From Lingula anatina (taxonomy: Eukaryota > Brachiopoda > Lingulata > Lingulida > Lingulidae): a DNA stretch of 64,000 nucleotides. The stretch lies in the NCBI RefSeq assembly GCF_001039355.2, contig NW_019774458.1:447774-511773 (forward strand), read 5' to 3'. Position numbers and translations under genes: made by a program. Below are positions 33,901 to 46,453 of the stretch, piece by piece (the stretch's first letter is position 1; each line of letters begins with the position of its first letter). Below the pieces are notes generated by a model. That model worked only from the letters and a program-made list of their open reading frames with translations, did not search any database and was not told where the DNA came from.

Positions 33901-34866
33901 CTTGATTAACTTTCTGCATTAAAAAGAGAACTTACGTAATGGTCAGTGGTCAGTCCTATCAATGATCCTCTTTTATAGAGTCTTAGTATAACTGTACCTT
34001 ACAAGTACACTTTGTCAATAAGTAACAGGGTTAGATATATTTTATTATACGCCGAATTATCAGTTTAAAACGTAATTTAACTACTTTTTTTACCTTTTTT
34101 GGGCATGTTTTAGCGGTCATTTGAAATGCAGAATACCATGCACTTTAAACCCGACTCTTTGCTATGTTACATAATTATTTATTTATAATATAATGATATT
34201 ATAATATTTTTATATTATTGACGGCCATCTTGAATTTCGAAAATTGATCAATGTTCCATATCTAGCCACTGCCAAGAAAGCCCAAATTAAATTGGCTTTT
34301 ATACCCCAAAAGTGTTAAATTCTTTTAAAAAAATCAGGGAATAACATTCCAAGTATTTGACTATGGGACCCGAAGGGTAGCAAAAAGACTCTTGGGGGGT
34401 TATTGAACTGTCAGATAAGCTTATTCCAAGAGTTTCGGGTCATGACTAACAAAATATTATAATTAACATAAAAATAAAAAGGGGATATGGTTCTAATAGA
34501 AATAAATATGCAAAAAACAAACCGATTCTGCAGCTTTTAACATTTTCTGCCTTATGTTTTGACGGCCATTTTGGTTTTTTGCTAAGTGGTACGCGCTTAA
34601 GCGTATTCACTAGTACTGTTGTGCTCTCCTGATAGGATACACGTTCAAAAAAGCTGTCAATAAAGTTTACCCGGCGACTTCTGGTCGTTTTTCTATTTTT
34701 CCTCATAAATTGACGGCCATATTGAAAAATGCTCAAGGTCTCGGGAATAGCAACCAAGCTAATTTTGCTTCTCTCGGCCTGAAGAATGCATTTCTGCAAA
34801 AAAAGTTTACAGGAAAGAACATTGCAGGGTTCGACTATTGGGCCTATGGGAGTGGCGACTCGACTA
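30902..34866. mobile_element. ~3.97-kb long-inverted-repeat element inserted in LINE 2
   Basis: The ends TAGTCGAGTAGCCA and its inverted partner TAGTCGAGTCGCCA sit inside an AAT duplication (30899-30901, 34867-34869). The arms are complementary, with gaps, for about 350 bp and recognisably to about 660 bp (30902-31565 against 34205-34866). Each arm holds ATGGCCGTCAA three times (about 31031, 31189, 31556 and the mirrored 34216, 34560, 34713). I recognise no transposase belonging to it; a Tc1 relic lies near the centre. Confidence 0.85.
32640..33370 (+). mobile_element. Tc1/mariner transposase relic nested in the long-inverted-repeat element
   Basis: Readable pieces on the plus strand are an HTH-like GCSHPTIRNL, then VTARQYIDQILQPH, QQDMTRSHSAQMI (family QQDNARPHTA) and, after a frameshift, YFPDMNPIEHFW. 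The order is that of Tc1 transposases. Frameshifts and the lost Asn-Ala in the second catalytic block show it is inactive. Element ends were not found. Confidence 0.85.
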
Positions 34867-35344
34867 AATACCCGCTCTTTTCAGAAGCTTAAGATTGTGT
34901 AGCCTTTTACTTGCTTTTTTACAAATATCACAGATGTGACCTTCCCAGCTGAAATCACTATTGATCCCAACCCCTAAGAAGACAGCAGACCCCACTCTCT
35001 CAATCCTTTGATTATCTACTAGTAAGGGTGTAGTTTTGTCCTTTGTTGGAGAAATCAAATATTATCTCTTTGGTCTTGGTAGTATTTATTGTTAGTTTAT
35101 TAGCATGGGACCAGAGAGTGAGTTCTGTTGTTGCATAAGGGAGATTGTCCTGCAGTTTGGTATTTCCGTAGCTTAGAATTGTGGTGTCATCTACATATTT
35201 GAATGTATCACATTTGGTGCTCAGATCGTTAATCATAATGACAAATAAAACTGGACCAAGTTTTGTGCCTCGTGGTACACCAGCATTAATGCGTTGCCAG
35301 TCTGATTTCACACTACCTATCTTCACACTTTGTTTCCTCTCAGT

Positions 35345-35770
35345 TAGGAAGCTGTAAACAAATAAATAAATAAATAAACGCATATCAGGTCCCACATACA
35401 TGAGTGAACTTATTCTATTCTAAATTCTATCGACTGAGTATCAAAATTTTCTCTTGGTTTTCATCTTTTCAACTGTTGTACTGATCTTTTTTTTATTTTC
35501 ATGAGTCACTGTCACAAGGGCACCGTTAAACAAAAGGGCTTCACAAAAAGTGACAGACGAAACTGTCAAGTTTAAAAATAGCATTCAAAAATAAAGTAAC
35601 TCAAGAAAACCGGTTTCATGCCGATTATTATTTCACATTTAACTGCACCTGGTCCCAAAAGGAGGAACCATTATTTTGAACTAAAATATAACAAATAGGC
35701 CTGATATCATTTTGGAGTTTTGGAAAGAAAATCATTTAGATCATCAAGTGTGGGCCTCTCTACATATGAC
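35345..35770. repeat. Outer match of the large duplication (pairs with 51055-51465)
   Basis: From atcaggtcccaca to aagtgtgggcctctctacat the two segments agree closely, including gagtcactgtcacaagggca. There is no gene. Bases 35771-36068 show nothing recognisable. Confidence 0.85.
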
Positions 35771-36068
35771 TCACTCGGAATTGACTTTGCTCATGTCACG
35801 CCTGGTTTAAATATTTTTTTATGTCAACTATAAAATGATTAGTTAAGTAAAAAAGATATATATAATTTTTCTCCTTTTTTAGCATCCCAAATCGTCATTA
35901 TCGACGTCACGAAATGATACAAAAATGTTCTGTTGAGTTTGTGCCCTAAAAGAGAGTACTTCTCCTATCACACGCGATCCATTCTACAAATGAACTGTTA
36001 TAGACGGCGTCAAGGTCAATTGACAAAGCAAATGCTTCATTGAAATACATGTTACATGTTATCAAACA

Positions 36069-36292
36069 CACCATTTCCATAGATTTTTAGATCGATCTAT
36101 CCCTGTGGGGAGTCTCACTAGATTACTGTCAGCTTGGCCGGCTTAAGCGTCTGTCCCGCCTACTAAAAGCTGTAAGGGGGTAATTAACTATGGTGCCCGC
36201 TCGGCTGACTGCAATTTAGCGTGAGCCCCCAGGGAGTTAGGTCGATCCAAATCCTAATCATTAGATCGATCTAAATCTCTGGGAAAGCACCC
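36069..36292. mobile_element. MITE of the TAGATCGATCTA family
   Basis: Nearly identical to 15745-15970 and in the same orientation, from ccatttccatag to ctgggaaagcaccc. It has a palindromic TAGATCGATCTA near each end and no coding capacity. Confidence 0.88.
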
Positions 36293-36838
36293 AAAAATGG
36301 TTTATTTCCCTTTCGATTATGTACATTTAACAAACCAAGAGAGAGAGAGGGAGTCAGTCCACGTGGCATGATGGGCTGCCAACACCTTTAGTTTTGGAGG
36401 CCACTGGACACTCACCAGTTCATCAGCATATGGGCACCTTGTCAATATAGTCTGGTGGCTTAGGGAAAAAAAAGGGGCTAATCGTGACACGGTGGATAAA
36501 AGCACCAAATTTTGCATGTGGGTACCTTTTGACATCCTAAATCAAATAAGAGCCGTAGCCCACGGAAAAAATTTACCGTTTGGCCAAAAAATCCAAAATG
36601 GCCGCCAATTTGTAAAATTCTGTAGAAAAAAATATACATACCTATGTTGATTTTTATCAAATAAAGTATTTGCTCAATGTTTTCCACATCCTTATTACCC
36701 ATATTATGCATATATGTCTGATAACAAACGAGTGTCCTTGGACTTTCTGAAAAATCCAAGATGGCCACCGTTTGGCATAGGAATACTAGAACATGCATGT
36801 ACAGTTAAGGGTTTTCAACTTATGCCAACTAGGAAGAT

Positions 36839-38511
36839 GATTTGACATTTAATATGGAATATTTTCTCCAAATTATAATTAATCAGTTTTTTCCTATTTT
36901 GCTGACTACTGATACATGAAAATAAGTATTAAAATCGTGTTTTAAAAACTTTTGATAATCTGTTCGATGTCATTGTGACATCAGTTCATTAATTGAATTC
37001 GCCAGTGAAGCAAACAAAAATACATTGCCTATTTTAAGTTATACGACAACCATTGAAAGTGATATTTTGGATCTCCATATTTTCCAAAGTATCGTCTTTA
37101 AAAGAGTTACACAGCCCACAAAGGCCCCTCATCTCAGTGTCTAGTCAAAGCAATGGTCGCTGTTATGCAGGACCCCCTCTTGCTGCTACCAGAGCTTTCA
37201 AGCGGCAAGGCATTCCTTGGGATAGGTTTTTAGAGTTAAATCTGGAAGAAGATTCCAGGCAACGGTTAAAACTTGTCCAATTTTGTTCAGGTTTTTTTTT
37301 TTTTTTTTTTGAAGGACATGCAGGGCGTTGGTACAGCTAGTAATGACCTACCCACATATTGTCTATGTGGTTCAAATATGGCGATTTTGATGACTAAGGT
37401 AACTGCTCATTCCCTTGGTTCTGCAAGTTATCTGCCATTAAAAGTGCTCTGTGTGAACCGGCAATCTCATCGTGCGACCTAAAATTGCTCCTAAGGTGCC
37501 CCCTTTCAGATGACGGTCAAGTGGTTTCCAGAGTATTCCTTTATTTAATCTGGTTCAGGTTTCCATTGATGACTCCCATTGGTGTTTTGGCACCAATGTG
37601 GTATCCACTCCAAATAGTGACGCTGTCAATGACCCTAGTCACTTAAGAAGTGGCACACGCCTTGTCGTAGGCCTCTTCAGGATATCTGTAAACTCCGTTT
37701 TGACCAGTTTAGCGGTACGGTTGAAATCTGACCTCAATAAAGAAACCAACGCGGTTTCCGTGTTCTACCCAGAAACGGTCATGGTTCCCAATTCATTAGA
37801 GAAACAGACTACGCTGTTTTGCTGTTTAGAATGGCTTCCTCAGAGGTAGCCTGATATCCTAACCTGCTGAAACCATTTTGGTGTTCGCTAAGAGCCTTGA
37901 AAAACACGTTTTGGTGACAATTTGCCCCTCATTCAAAACGGACTTGGTGGTTTTGGTTCAATTGCAGCAGCATATCGTGAAGGACAGTGAGGCCTGTTCC
38001 CTGGTGGTAAGATGTCGATACATTGGGCGTGGTCTCTGTGTAGGTGCATCAGTCTGGGCGTAACTCTATAAAACAGTACAGAGCATTCCGTTTGACGCAA
38101 TAATCTGTCTTGAAATATCTGTATTTTTCTAGCCATTCTGGCACAGCTTATCAATTTTATAAAACACTGCTTAACTCATTTTACGCACTGCAAAACAGAC
38201 CGCTTGCAGGCCAAATTTCAAATTCTTCGATTCAGTAGTTGCCGACATATGGATATTTTTTTGACAGAACATGCTTCATCAAAGGCAAGCTTTGACCAGC
38301 CCAGAAGAGCACTAGCCAATCAAATCACTGCATATTACACAATGCAGCAGTGCAACAGACTTGATAGTCAGTTAATTGGTAGCGACACACCTGACTTCAT
38401 ACTTCTCCAGTAAGATATCTTATGTGAGATCTGAGTTTTTTGAAAAAAGAACCCATTTTTACCTAGGTATACCTTTAAAACTGAAATATTCCATATTAAA
38501 TGTCAAGTCTG
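36839..38511 (-). mobile_element. Degenerate Tc1/mariner element (copy 2), same family as 21969-23619
   Basis: This is the reverse complement of copy 1 over its whole length, for example the ttggttctgcaagttatctg region and the ATTTAATATGGAATATT end. The 38511 end is followed by TA; the 36839 end is diverged and lacks the CAGAC. The two copies differ by many point changes, and in both the reading frame is broken. Confidence 0.88.
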
Positions 38512-38999
38512 TAATATTAATTGATAAATTAGGTTTGTTTCTGAGTATTTTCCACATCTGTTTAATCCACATAATATATATGTGAAGAGAATGTTATGTG
38601 CATCCTTTTTGAAAACAAAACAAAACAAAATGGCTGCCATTAGCCATAGAAGGTGGGGTTCAGTTAATTCTCGCAAGAGATAGGCTTCCATATCAAATGA
38701 AGCTAAATTCAGTTGTTTTTCTTTTTTTTCTTATTATCATTATCCCATGGTACATATCTGTTAGGTCATTAATGTTCATATTTGATCATTTTGGGGGAAT
38801 CCAAGATGGCCTTCTTTTCCCCATAGGACAACTGGTGCATTGGATTTTTTAAGGCACTTCTAAGACAAATGAGGGTAATCATGATGTTTTGTCAAAATAC
38901 TTAAGGGTACACACTTGTCACCTACCAGATAGATATCTCAAAGTCCAAAAAGAATGTGGGAAATACCGAGAAACAAAATTCATTTAATATTGAACCCAA

Positions 39000-40340
39000 G
39001 TCTCTCTGGCAGTAGTTGACTGCACTATTCCTATTGTGAATTGCAGCAATTTTGAATTTTCTCAAATACGCAAGATGCACACTTGCTACACACCAGATTC
39101 ATATAGAGTAAGGTTAATAAGGATGCCAACATGTTTGAACATCAAATGGCTTTATTTCATGTTGGAATCAATGTCTGAACTGTTCCATTAATTGACATCC
39201 GTGTGCATTTGAATGATATATTCGTTTGACAACTGGCAGCTATCTTGGGTTTTCTCCAAATAGTACTCAAGGATACATACGATTTCTACACACACAGAGT
39301 CTTTCATAAGGATAAATAGGATATGAAAAACATTTAAAAACGATCTAAAGTTAACTACATTTAAATTGTACTCAGTGTATCTCTGGCATTATTTGATTAT
39401 GTGTACAAATACTCAGTATTCTAAAGACAAAAGGCAGACATATTAAATTTTTTTCAGAATGCCCAAAGATACACACATCCTACAGACCAGGTAAACATTA
39501 TAAGGGTAATAATAAGTGGAATGAAAAACATAAATTAATTTAAAAACAAACCCATGGTAATGTATTTGTATAATGAACCATATGCCTCTCTAGCAGCAAT
39601 TGAAACCCACCCATTAGTATTCCTATGTCAAATTGCACCTATCTTGGATTTTCTCCGAATATCCAAGGATGCACACTATTTACCCACCATATATATATCA
39701 TAGGACTGATAAGGATGGGAAAAACTTGATAAGCAAACACAATTTCATCCTGGTAGTAGATGAAAAGCCATGGATGTGCAGTTGTAATTCCAGGAGTATT
39801 CCTATGGCCACTGACGGCCATCTTGGATTTTCTCAAAATGATCAAATATGCACATTTATTATCTGCTAGATATGTATCACAGTGTAATAATAATGTGTAA
39901 AACACTGAAAAAATAAACTGAATTTGATAGTGAATTATGTTTTTCCTAGCTGACATTAGTTCCAACCCTTTGTATTCCTATGACATGTGGCGGCCATCTT
40001 AGATTTTCTAAAAATGCCCAAGAACACTTCGTAGTCACTCACCACAAAAATATTATGTGGGTAACAAAAATCTGAGAAACAGACTTAATTTGATAGTGGA
40101 CAACGTATCTTTCTAGCCGGTATTAGTTGTGCACTAGTATTCCTATGGCTGTTTCTATGGCATATGACAGCCATCTTGGATTTTTTCAAAAAGTCCAAGG
40201 GAACTTGTTTGCTATCTGACATATGAATAAAATGGGTAATAAGGGTGTGGAAAACTCTGAGAAAATAATTTATTTGATAAAAATCAACATAGGTATGTAC
40301 ATGTCTTTTATAGAATTCCATATATTGATGGCCATTTTGG
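39000..40340. repeat. Array of about eight ~160-200-bp units
   Basis: The motif ggccatcttggattttctc and close variants recur at about 39051, 39244, 39443, 39641, 39820, 39996, 40173 and 40334. Each is followed by caagg-tgcacac, an ataagg stretch, a gaaaaac stretch and attcctatg. Spacing is 160-200 bp. The last units are also the inverted arm of the element. Confidence 0.8.
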
Positions 40341-41328
40341 ATTTTTTGACCAAACGGTAGATTGTTTGAGAGGGCTACGGCTCTAATTTGATTTAGAATG
40401 TCAAAAGGTAACTACATGCCAAATTTGGTGCTTTTATCCGCCGTGTCACGATTTTTTCCTTAAGCCACCGAACTAATAGATGTGAAGCAAGGGACCCGTG
40501 GCACGAACGGTGGGCACAAGAAGTGCTGCCAATAACGTTTAAAGAGGGCTCCCGGGGGGGGGGGGGTGTGAGTGATCGCAGTTAAATAAAATCATCAAAT
40601 CACAAATCACAGAAAATAAACATTTATTCATATCTCATAGAAGATGTCAGTCCGGCGAGTTGTAAATCACAAATCACCGGGTATAATTTTCTTTGCTGAA
40701 GGACGAGGTTAAGTAAAGTCGCATTTACGAGTCACAGGAGGGGGTGCTTCTTGGGTCAAGATACAAAATATGAACATTTCAGTCATCTTGGGAAATAAAA
40801 AGTGGCTTTCACGGGTAGCAAAAATACCCAGTGGGGCCCTCTTTTAGACCACGGTGGAGGTGAAGAACAATTACAATTACAATTATTAATATTATGGGTT
40901 TCAAAGCCTTCTTTTGAGCACCACATTATATAAACAACAGTGAAGACAGTTTGTAAGAGCTGGATTTATTCAAATCGGTTAACTAACGTGCAATGACTGA
41001 CAATGGATGCAACAAAATATTAATTAAACTACAAATAAAACATCATCCCACACTTGTTCTTGCCAACTCCCTTTCCAATCTACCCCCATAAAAGATGAAT
41101 AGAAAAATAAAATAAAACCATCACATGATCTTCTATTACAAATAAAACTGTAAGATATACAATTGGTGTCTGAGTTATTCATGAACTGTTTCTATGTTGC
41201 AGATTGTCTGACAACCTTCAGGAACTAGTTGGTGTCTGTACGCATGCGCATTCATTAGCCTGCCGTAGGGATGAGCTCCACTGAGTGTCCGTCCCAGCAA
41301 CCGCCTCTTTGGTTGTCACACCTAACAC

Positions 41329-41370
<42 letters not shown>

Positions 41371-41523
41371 CTCGGCTATAGGCGTCGTCGAGAAGATATA
41401 CCAGAAATTATAACATCGTCATTGTTAACTATAACACATTTACCCTGATGTTTTTTCAATAAGTTCATTCTCTTTTGTGGACATTTAATATCAAAACACA
41501 GCTGCATCAAACTACTAGTTTAA

Positions 41524-41861
41524 AGGGATAATAACTCTTCATATGAGATCTATATTTCACAGTAAAAACATTGTGAATAACTCATAGAAATATAATATGT
41601 TCTGTTTTACCACAAAAACGGCAGTTATAGCTATTATTCTGATATCTGAGCTTGTCTTTAGACGACGTAACCTCCATTGACGGCTATACTCTGTTAAAAT
41701 CTCTTAAGAGAATTTAACAAAAAACCAAACTTTTTAGAAAAAAAAACAGGTACTAACTTTGAATGTAAAAATGGATTCATTAACCATTGGTAAGTATGAG
41801 AAAATTGTTGTTCACTGCAGGAAAATTCATTTTTTGGCCGAAACGAAGAGTTATTATCACT
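41524..41861. mobile_element. TTAA-flanked MITE, 338 bp (copy downstream of gene B)
   Basis: It has the same ends as the copy at 9481-9817, AGGGATAATAACTCTTCA and an inverted GAAGAGTTATTATCACT, between TTAA at 41520-41523 and 41862-41865. Copy A has the empty site as a single TTAA near 18151. Confidence 0.92.
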
Positions 41862-41963
41862 TTAAACTTATTTTTACTAGAAGATGAGTTAAATTCAATC
41901 ACACGTAGGCTACGCTCCCAGTGAAAAAAAAGTTAAATGAATAATTTATAAAGCTCTCTGTGC

Positions 41964-44900
41964 TTACTTAGATATGCGGAAGCAGTCGCACCGTTTAACG
42001 TATCTGACCCTCAGCTGGTGGAAATGCCCAAAGTCTGTTGACGTCATAACAGTGACGGCACGGCCATCTTCTTTCATGATTTTGATGTGATCAGCAGTCA
42101 GTCGTACCCTTCAATACATAAAGATCCAATGTTTATTTGCCTATTAAAGACCAGCGCGTGTTTACTTTAAACAGTATTACGCTTAATCTTTTCCCGATTA
42201 ATCGATATACAGTACATTCAATACTCAATGTTATAAAATAATTTAATCGGAGACCCTCCAAGGGATCAAGTTTCCTGAAAGCAAAAAACAAAGCAATTAA
42301 AATTTTCTGAGAAATATTAAGAGATCCTGATTCAGTTAAAATCATTTATCCTTCATTCCCTCCTAAGTAGCTGTCATTTTAGAAAAATAATCCGTCAAAT
42401 TTTGTGCAGAATGTAAAAATATCTTGTCCAAAACGTTATTGAAAATATAACCTCTTTTGTTCGCGGTAGGGATGGGGGTGAGGGTGGCTGGGGGCTGTCA
42501 GACTTACATGTGGGTATGGGGGCCAGGCGGGTCCTCCGTGGCGACCGTTGTCTCGAGCTCGATGTCGCGCAGTGTTGGAGCATAATCTGTGGCATTATCA
42601 GAGGCCAAGGCAATCGGTAATTCCCGGTACAAGCTGATGTACTTCCGCTGCTCCATGACCATGTCCTACAAAGATAAATAAATAAATAAATAAATGGTGA
42701 AGTTTTTACCACGTGAGAAGAATAAATTATATGAGCAAACGGAAAGAAGATTAAGAAAGGATGGGTGAAAAATTGCAGGAATATTTGCCATAGATAATGT
42801 CTTGTTTAAAACGCTGTCAATAATTAAAATCGTCCTGTTCCATGTATTAATACCACTGTTTTGAAATCATTCAGCTTACAGAGATACTTAACAAAAGAAA
42901 CATGGAAATTGTGCATGACAACAGCTTTTGACGAAAGCTACTGCAAAATTATCTCAATAATAATAAATAAATGAATAAATAAATAATACCTTAAGTGCCT
43001 CGATCTCCTTCATGATGGTGCTGCCCTCTACCGACACGGGCATTATGGGCCATCTCTGACGAATTTCACCAGCGCCATCTATGTTAAGTTCAATTCGGAA
43101 ACCAGAGGCATCTACCGATTTTATTTCGCCTAGAAAAAAAAGTGTGCTAATTTACGCCTAATCTGCATGGTACGTCAAGACCATCAGATTTCATTGACTA
43201 AAATTTAATGTTCAGATGTCGAATATGTAAAAAGAATACACTCAGGGATAACAGTTATTTTAATCATCATTCTACCTTGCCTGTCCAGGACTCCAAGAAA
43301 CCATTCCCAGACCATATCGTACTAACTTTGGATCGATCTATCTCCAAGCGGATTCTCGCTTAATTGCAATTAACTTAAGCGGCTCAGATGTCTGTCACGC
43401 CTACTGAAGCTGATAGGGGGTAATTAAATATCGTTTAGCAAATAGGTGTCCTAGACATCTAAGCATTAAGCTGAAAGCAATTTAGCGAGAAACCCTGTGG
43501 AGATGGACCCATCCTGTTAAATCGATCTATGGATGGAAACCCAGTCCAAGATTGCACTTCCACAGATTTAGATCGACCCATCTAACCTAACTCCCTGGGG
43601 GTTCACGCCAAATTGCTGTCAGCTGAAGAGGCTTAAATGTCTGTCACGCCTACCGAATCAGCAAAGGTAAAGATAATTACCCCCTAACAACTTTACTAGG
43701 CGTGACAGACATTTAAGCCTGCCAAGTTGACAGCAATTTAATGAGACTCCCCAGGGGGATAGATCGATCTAAATATCTGAATGGTCTCCAAGAGTAGATG
43801 ATAACTCAAAGCGTAGACCCGACAGTAGATTTCAGTGGTTAAAGTATAACTGTAATTCTAATCATTACTGTACCTTGTCTGTCCAAGACTCCAACGCCTC
43901 TATATCTCACGGTGTCCGCAGCGTCCCTGTCTCCGTTGGTGTAGAACATTTCCACCGGAGTGTGGTAGTAAAAGGCATTGTTGGTACCATCAAATGCCAA
44001 GTTGGCTTCCTTTTTTCCATTTCGGTAAGACCCTTTTCAGGACAGAAAAAAATATAGGCACCTACTAGTAGATGATCGGCAGTATATGCTAAAATATACA
44101 ATTGTGAAATCTGGGGGCGTAACTATCCATGTTCGTGCATAAAATGGTTAAAGCTGGGTATAAATGTTCTTTAAGTGCGTAAATGAGCATCAGCGGACTA
44201 TAGTTTGTGGTCTTAATTAAGCATCTGTATCAAACAACTACAATGAACTTTTAAGACTTTCAGTATACTGAATAAATTGGTTCACAGTTGTTAATACAAG
44301 GCCTACCCCAAATATACTACATCTCTAGATCCGCGGTTCTTACCGTTTGGCCCCTCTCTCACAGTCTTCCCAAGGTCGGACTTGGCGTCTCCTTTGAAGT
44401 GCAGGTTGTAAGGGTTCCAGGAACTCAGAGGGGTTGAATACACGATCTCCAGGGGGATAGCATAGGTCCACTTCTGTTCTACTCTGCCGCAGTCTTTCAC
44501 TACAAAATACAGTCTTTCAATCTAAAATCATATAGGAATACGATTTCCAATATCTAAATGTTTTAAATAGTTATTGGTTGAAGAAATTTGTACTTTACAG
44601 TATGTTATTGTTAAACGTTGTATATCTAACTTTGTTTATGCTTTCTAAGACAGAATATAGAATATCGAGACCAGATGGGAAAAAATTGTATGATGAAAAT
44701 TGAAAAAAAATTTTTCTACTTACCTCTGTTGTTTTTCTTCCTTAGTTTACAATCCTTAATACTTAGACCGGCTACTTTCTCTTGTGATGTCATAGCCATG
44801 AAGATGTTCTGGTCCGAGTAACTACGATGCATCTGTGTTAATCCGTTTGCTCCCTAATACCGAGTGGAAAAATGCATAAATAAAATCCTTGTTGTGGTTG

Positions 44901-46361
44901 GACGTGTTTCTAACTTACATGTACCACAAAAATGGAAACCTTTGAACGCAGTTCATTTTTAAAGAAAAAGTAATGAATATGGGTCAACATAAATGTTAAA
45001 AGTTTGAATAAAAATGAAATGATTAAATAATGACAGAACAGATGATAGAATAATTTTGAAAAAAAAATAATAAAGATGAATTAACACACCTTTTTAGCGA
45101 CTTTAAACCAACGATGGTAGTAACCGGCATTCAGCACGCGGTCGTTGCCGTCTTCGTCCGGGTCCAAGGTGAAGGCCGTGTAACCAAAGATGTCGTCTGT
45201 TATATTAGCTGGATAATTGTCCTTGCCTGGGATCTGCTCCATTAGCTCGTCCAGAAAACTACGCTGATACGCCTTCTCTTCACTCCAGTACTCACGGTTG
45301 TCAGGGTTTAGTTGGAACCTATGGAATATTTTGTAATTTTGTTTTTTTTAATGGATGATACAGACAATTAGTAAATTTATCCAATTAATTATATTTATAC
45401 TGTTATATTTGTATTATATTTTTCAAAAATTAATCCATATTTTTTTTAAATATGAAATCTTCTGATATTGTTGAATGAGAAGATTAATTTATTTTTTGTA
45501 CAAAATATTTTTTAAATCTCATTCCATACTGAACAACCGATAAATAAATAGATGAAAAAATATTGAAATGAAGTGTTACCGGAAACAGTCTCCGTAATTG
45601 GCCTTACCTCGCTCTTCGTGATCCGGTTTGTAGCGCCATGCTGGATTTGTAGGCCATTCTGGAATGAAGGTCGTCCACGGTCCGGAAGTGGCTGAACGGT
45701 ATATCCTTCTTCAGAGGATGACATAATATCCGGTAATTCCACTGCGCAAGCTCGGGAATCGTGCCGTTGATGAGACCGGAAATGGTGACGGGAAGATAGG
45801 CAAAGTTCTCAAGGTTGTCCTTGCGACCAGAGTACGCGCTGAAGCGAGCCTTCTCGTGCAGGTCAAACCAGTCCGTGGCGTCCAAAAAGTGGCGATCGCT
45901 GTCGAAAGACTCTTCTAAAGATGCTGTGAGTGAAAGATACGAATACTGTAATTTTTTTAATGGGATACAAATTAATGCTTTTTGCTTAATTAATACCGTT
46001 GAAGTACACATTATTAATTCAAACAAATACGCACACAAACAAATAAACGGAAAATAAGAATATATAATTTACTGGCAATTATTTTAAAAACTGTTCATTC
46101 TTACGACAACATAGCTGACATAGCTTTCTGAGTATCTTATTCATTTCTCGCAGATAATTTTCCATTACCTGAACTTTTCATCCAGGCTCCTTCTAAGTAG
46201 CAAAGGTTGGCTTTGAAGTATTTAGTGTAATCTCTGTGAGATTTGTCTTGATTTTTCCAGGCTTTGAACCACTCCTTCATCTCCGCTATCTGTTCCTGCA
46301 CCGTGGCTTTATTTCTTACCTGAATTCATACATGGTTGGTAATTATACAACGAATAAGCAA

Positions 46362-46453
<92 letters not shown>

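Larger units (their letters stand above)
30480..35345 (-). mobile_element. LINE retrotransposon 2 (RT fragment) interrupted by a 4-kb element
   Basis: On the minus strand the 35345-34867 part holds GVPRGTKLGPVLFVIMINDL and the catalytic YVDD, then KLTINTTKTKEI. The 30898-30480 part continues with ELVSFYTSVIRPTLEY, QVWHPGLTQQQIDKIESIQ and the HHLLPE and FIPWALSN ends typical of CR1-like RT C-termini. Joining the flanks at the AAT target restores the frame AGIPTNE, so it was a continuous ORF before the insertion. The 5' part is missing and frameshifts are present; dead copy. Confidence 0.88.
17095..35770. repeat. Large segmental duplication, copy A
   Basis: Matches about 40560-51465 in the same orientation, across the whole 12-exon gene, its introns and both flanks; the outermost match is 35345-35770 against 51055-51465. 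Copy A is longer because it contains a Tc1 element in intron 5, a 2.7-kb element in intron 2 and a LINE with a further 4-kb insertion upstream. Bases 17521-18255 are the 3' flank of the gene and hold no other gene. Confidence 0.85.
36454..40469. mobile_element. ~4.0-kb long-inverted-repeat element with internal tandem array
   Basis: GGTGGCTTAGGGAAAAAA at the left is mirrored by ttttttccttaagccacc ending at 40469. The arms match for about 350 bp (36454-36800 against 40120-40469), including cgtgacacggtggataaaag and ataggtatgtacat or its partner. The right part is a tandem array (about 39000-40340) whose units match the arms; a Tc1 relic fills 36839-38511. No transposase of its own is seen. No target duplication was recognised. 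Confidence 0.85.
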
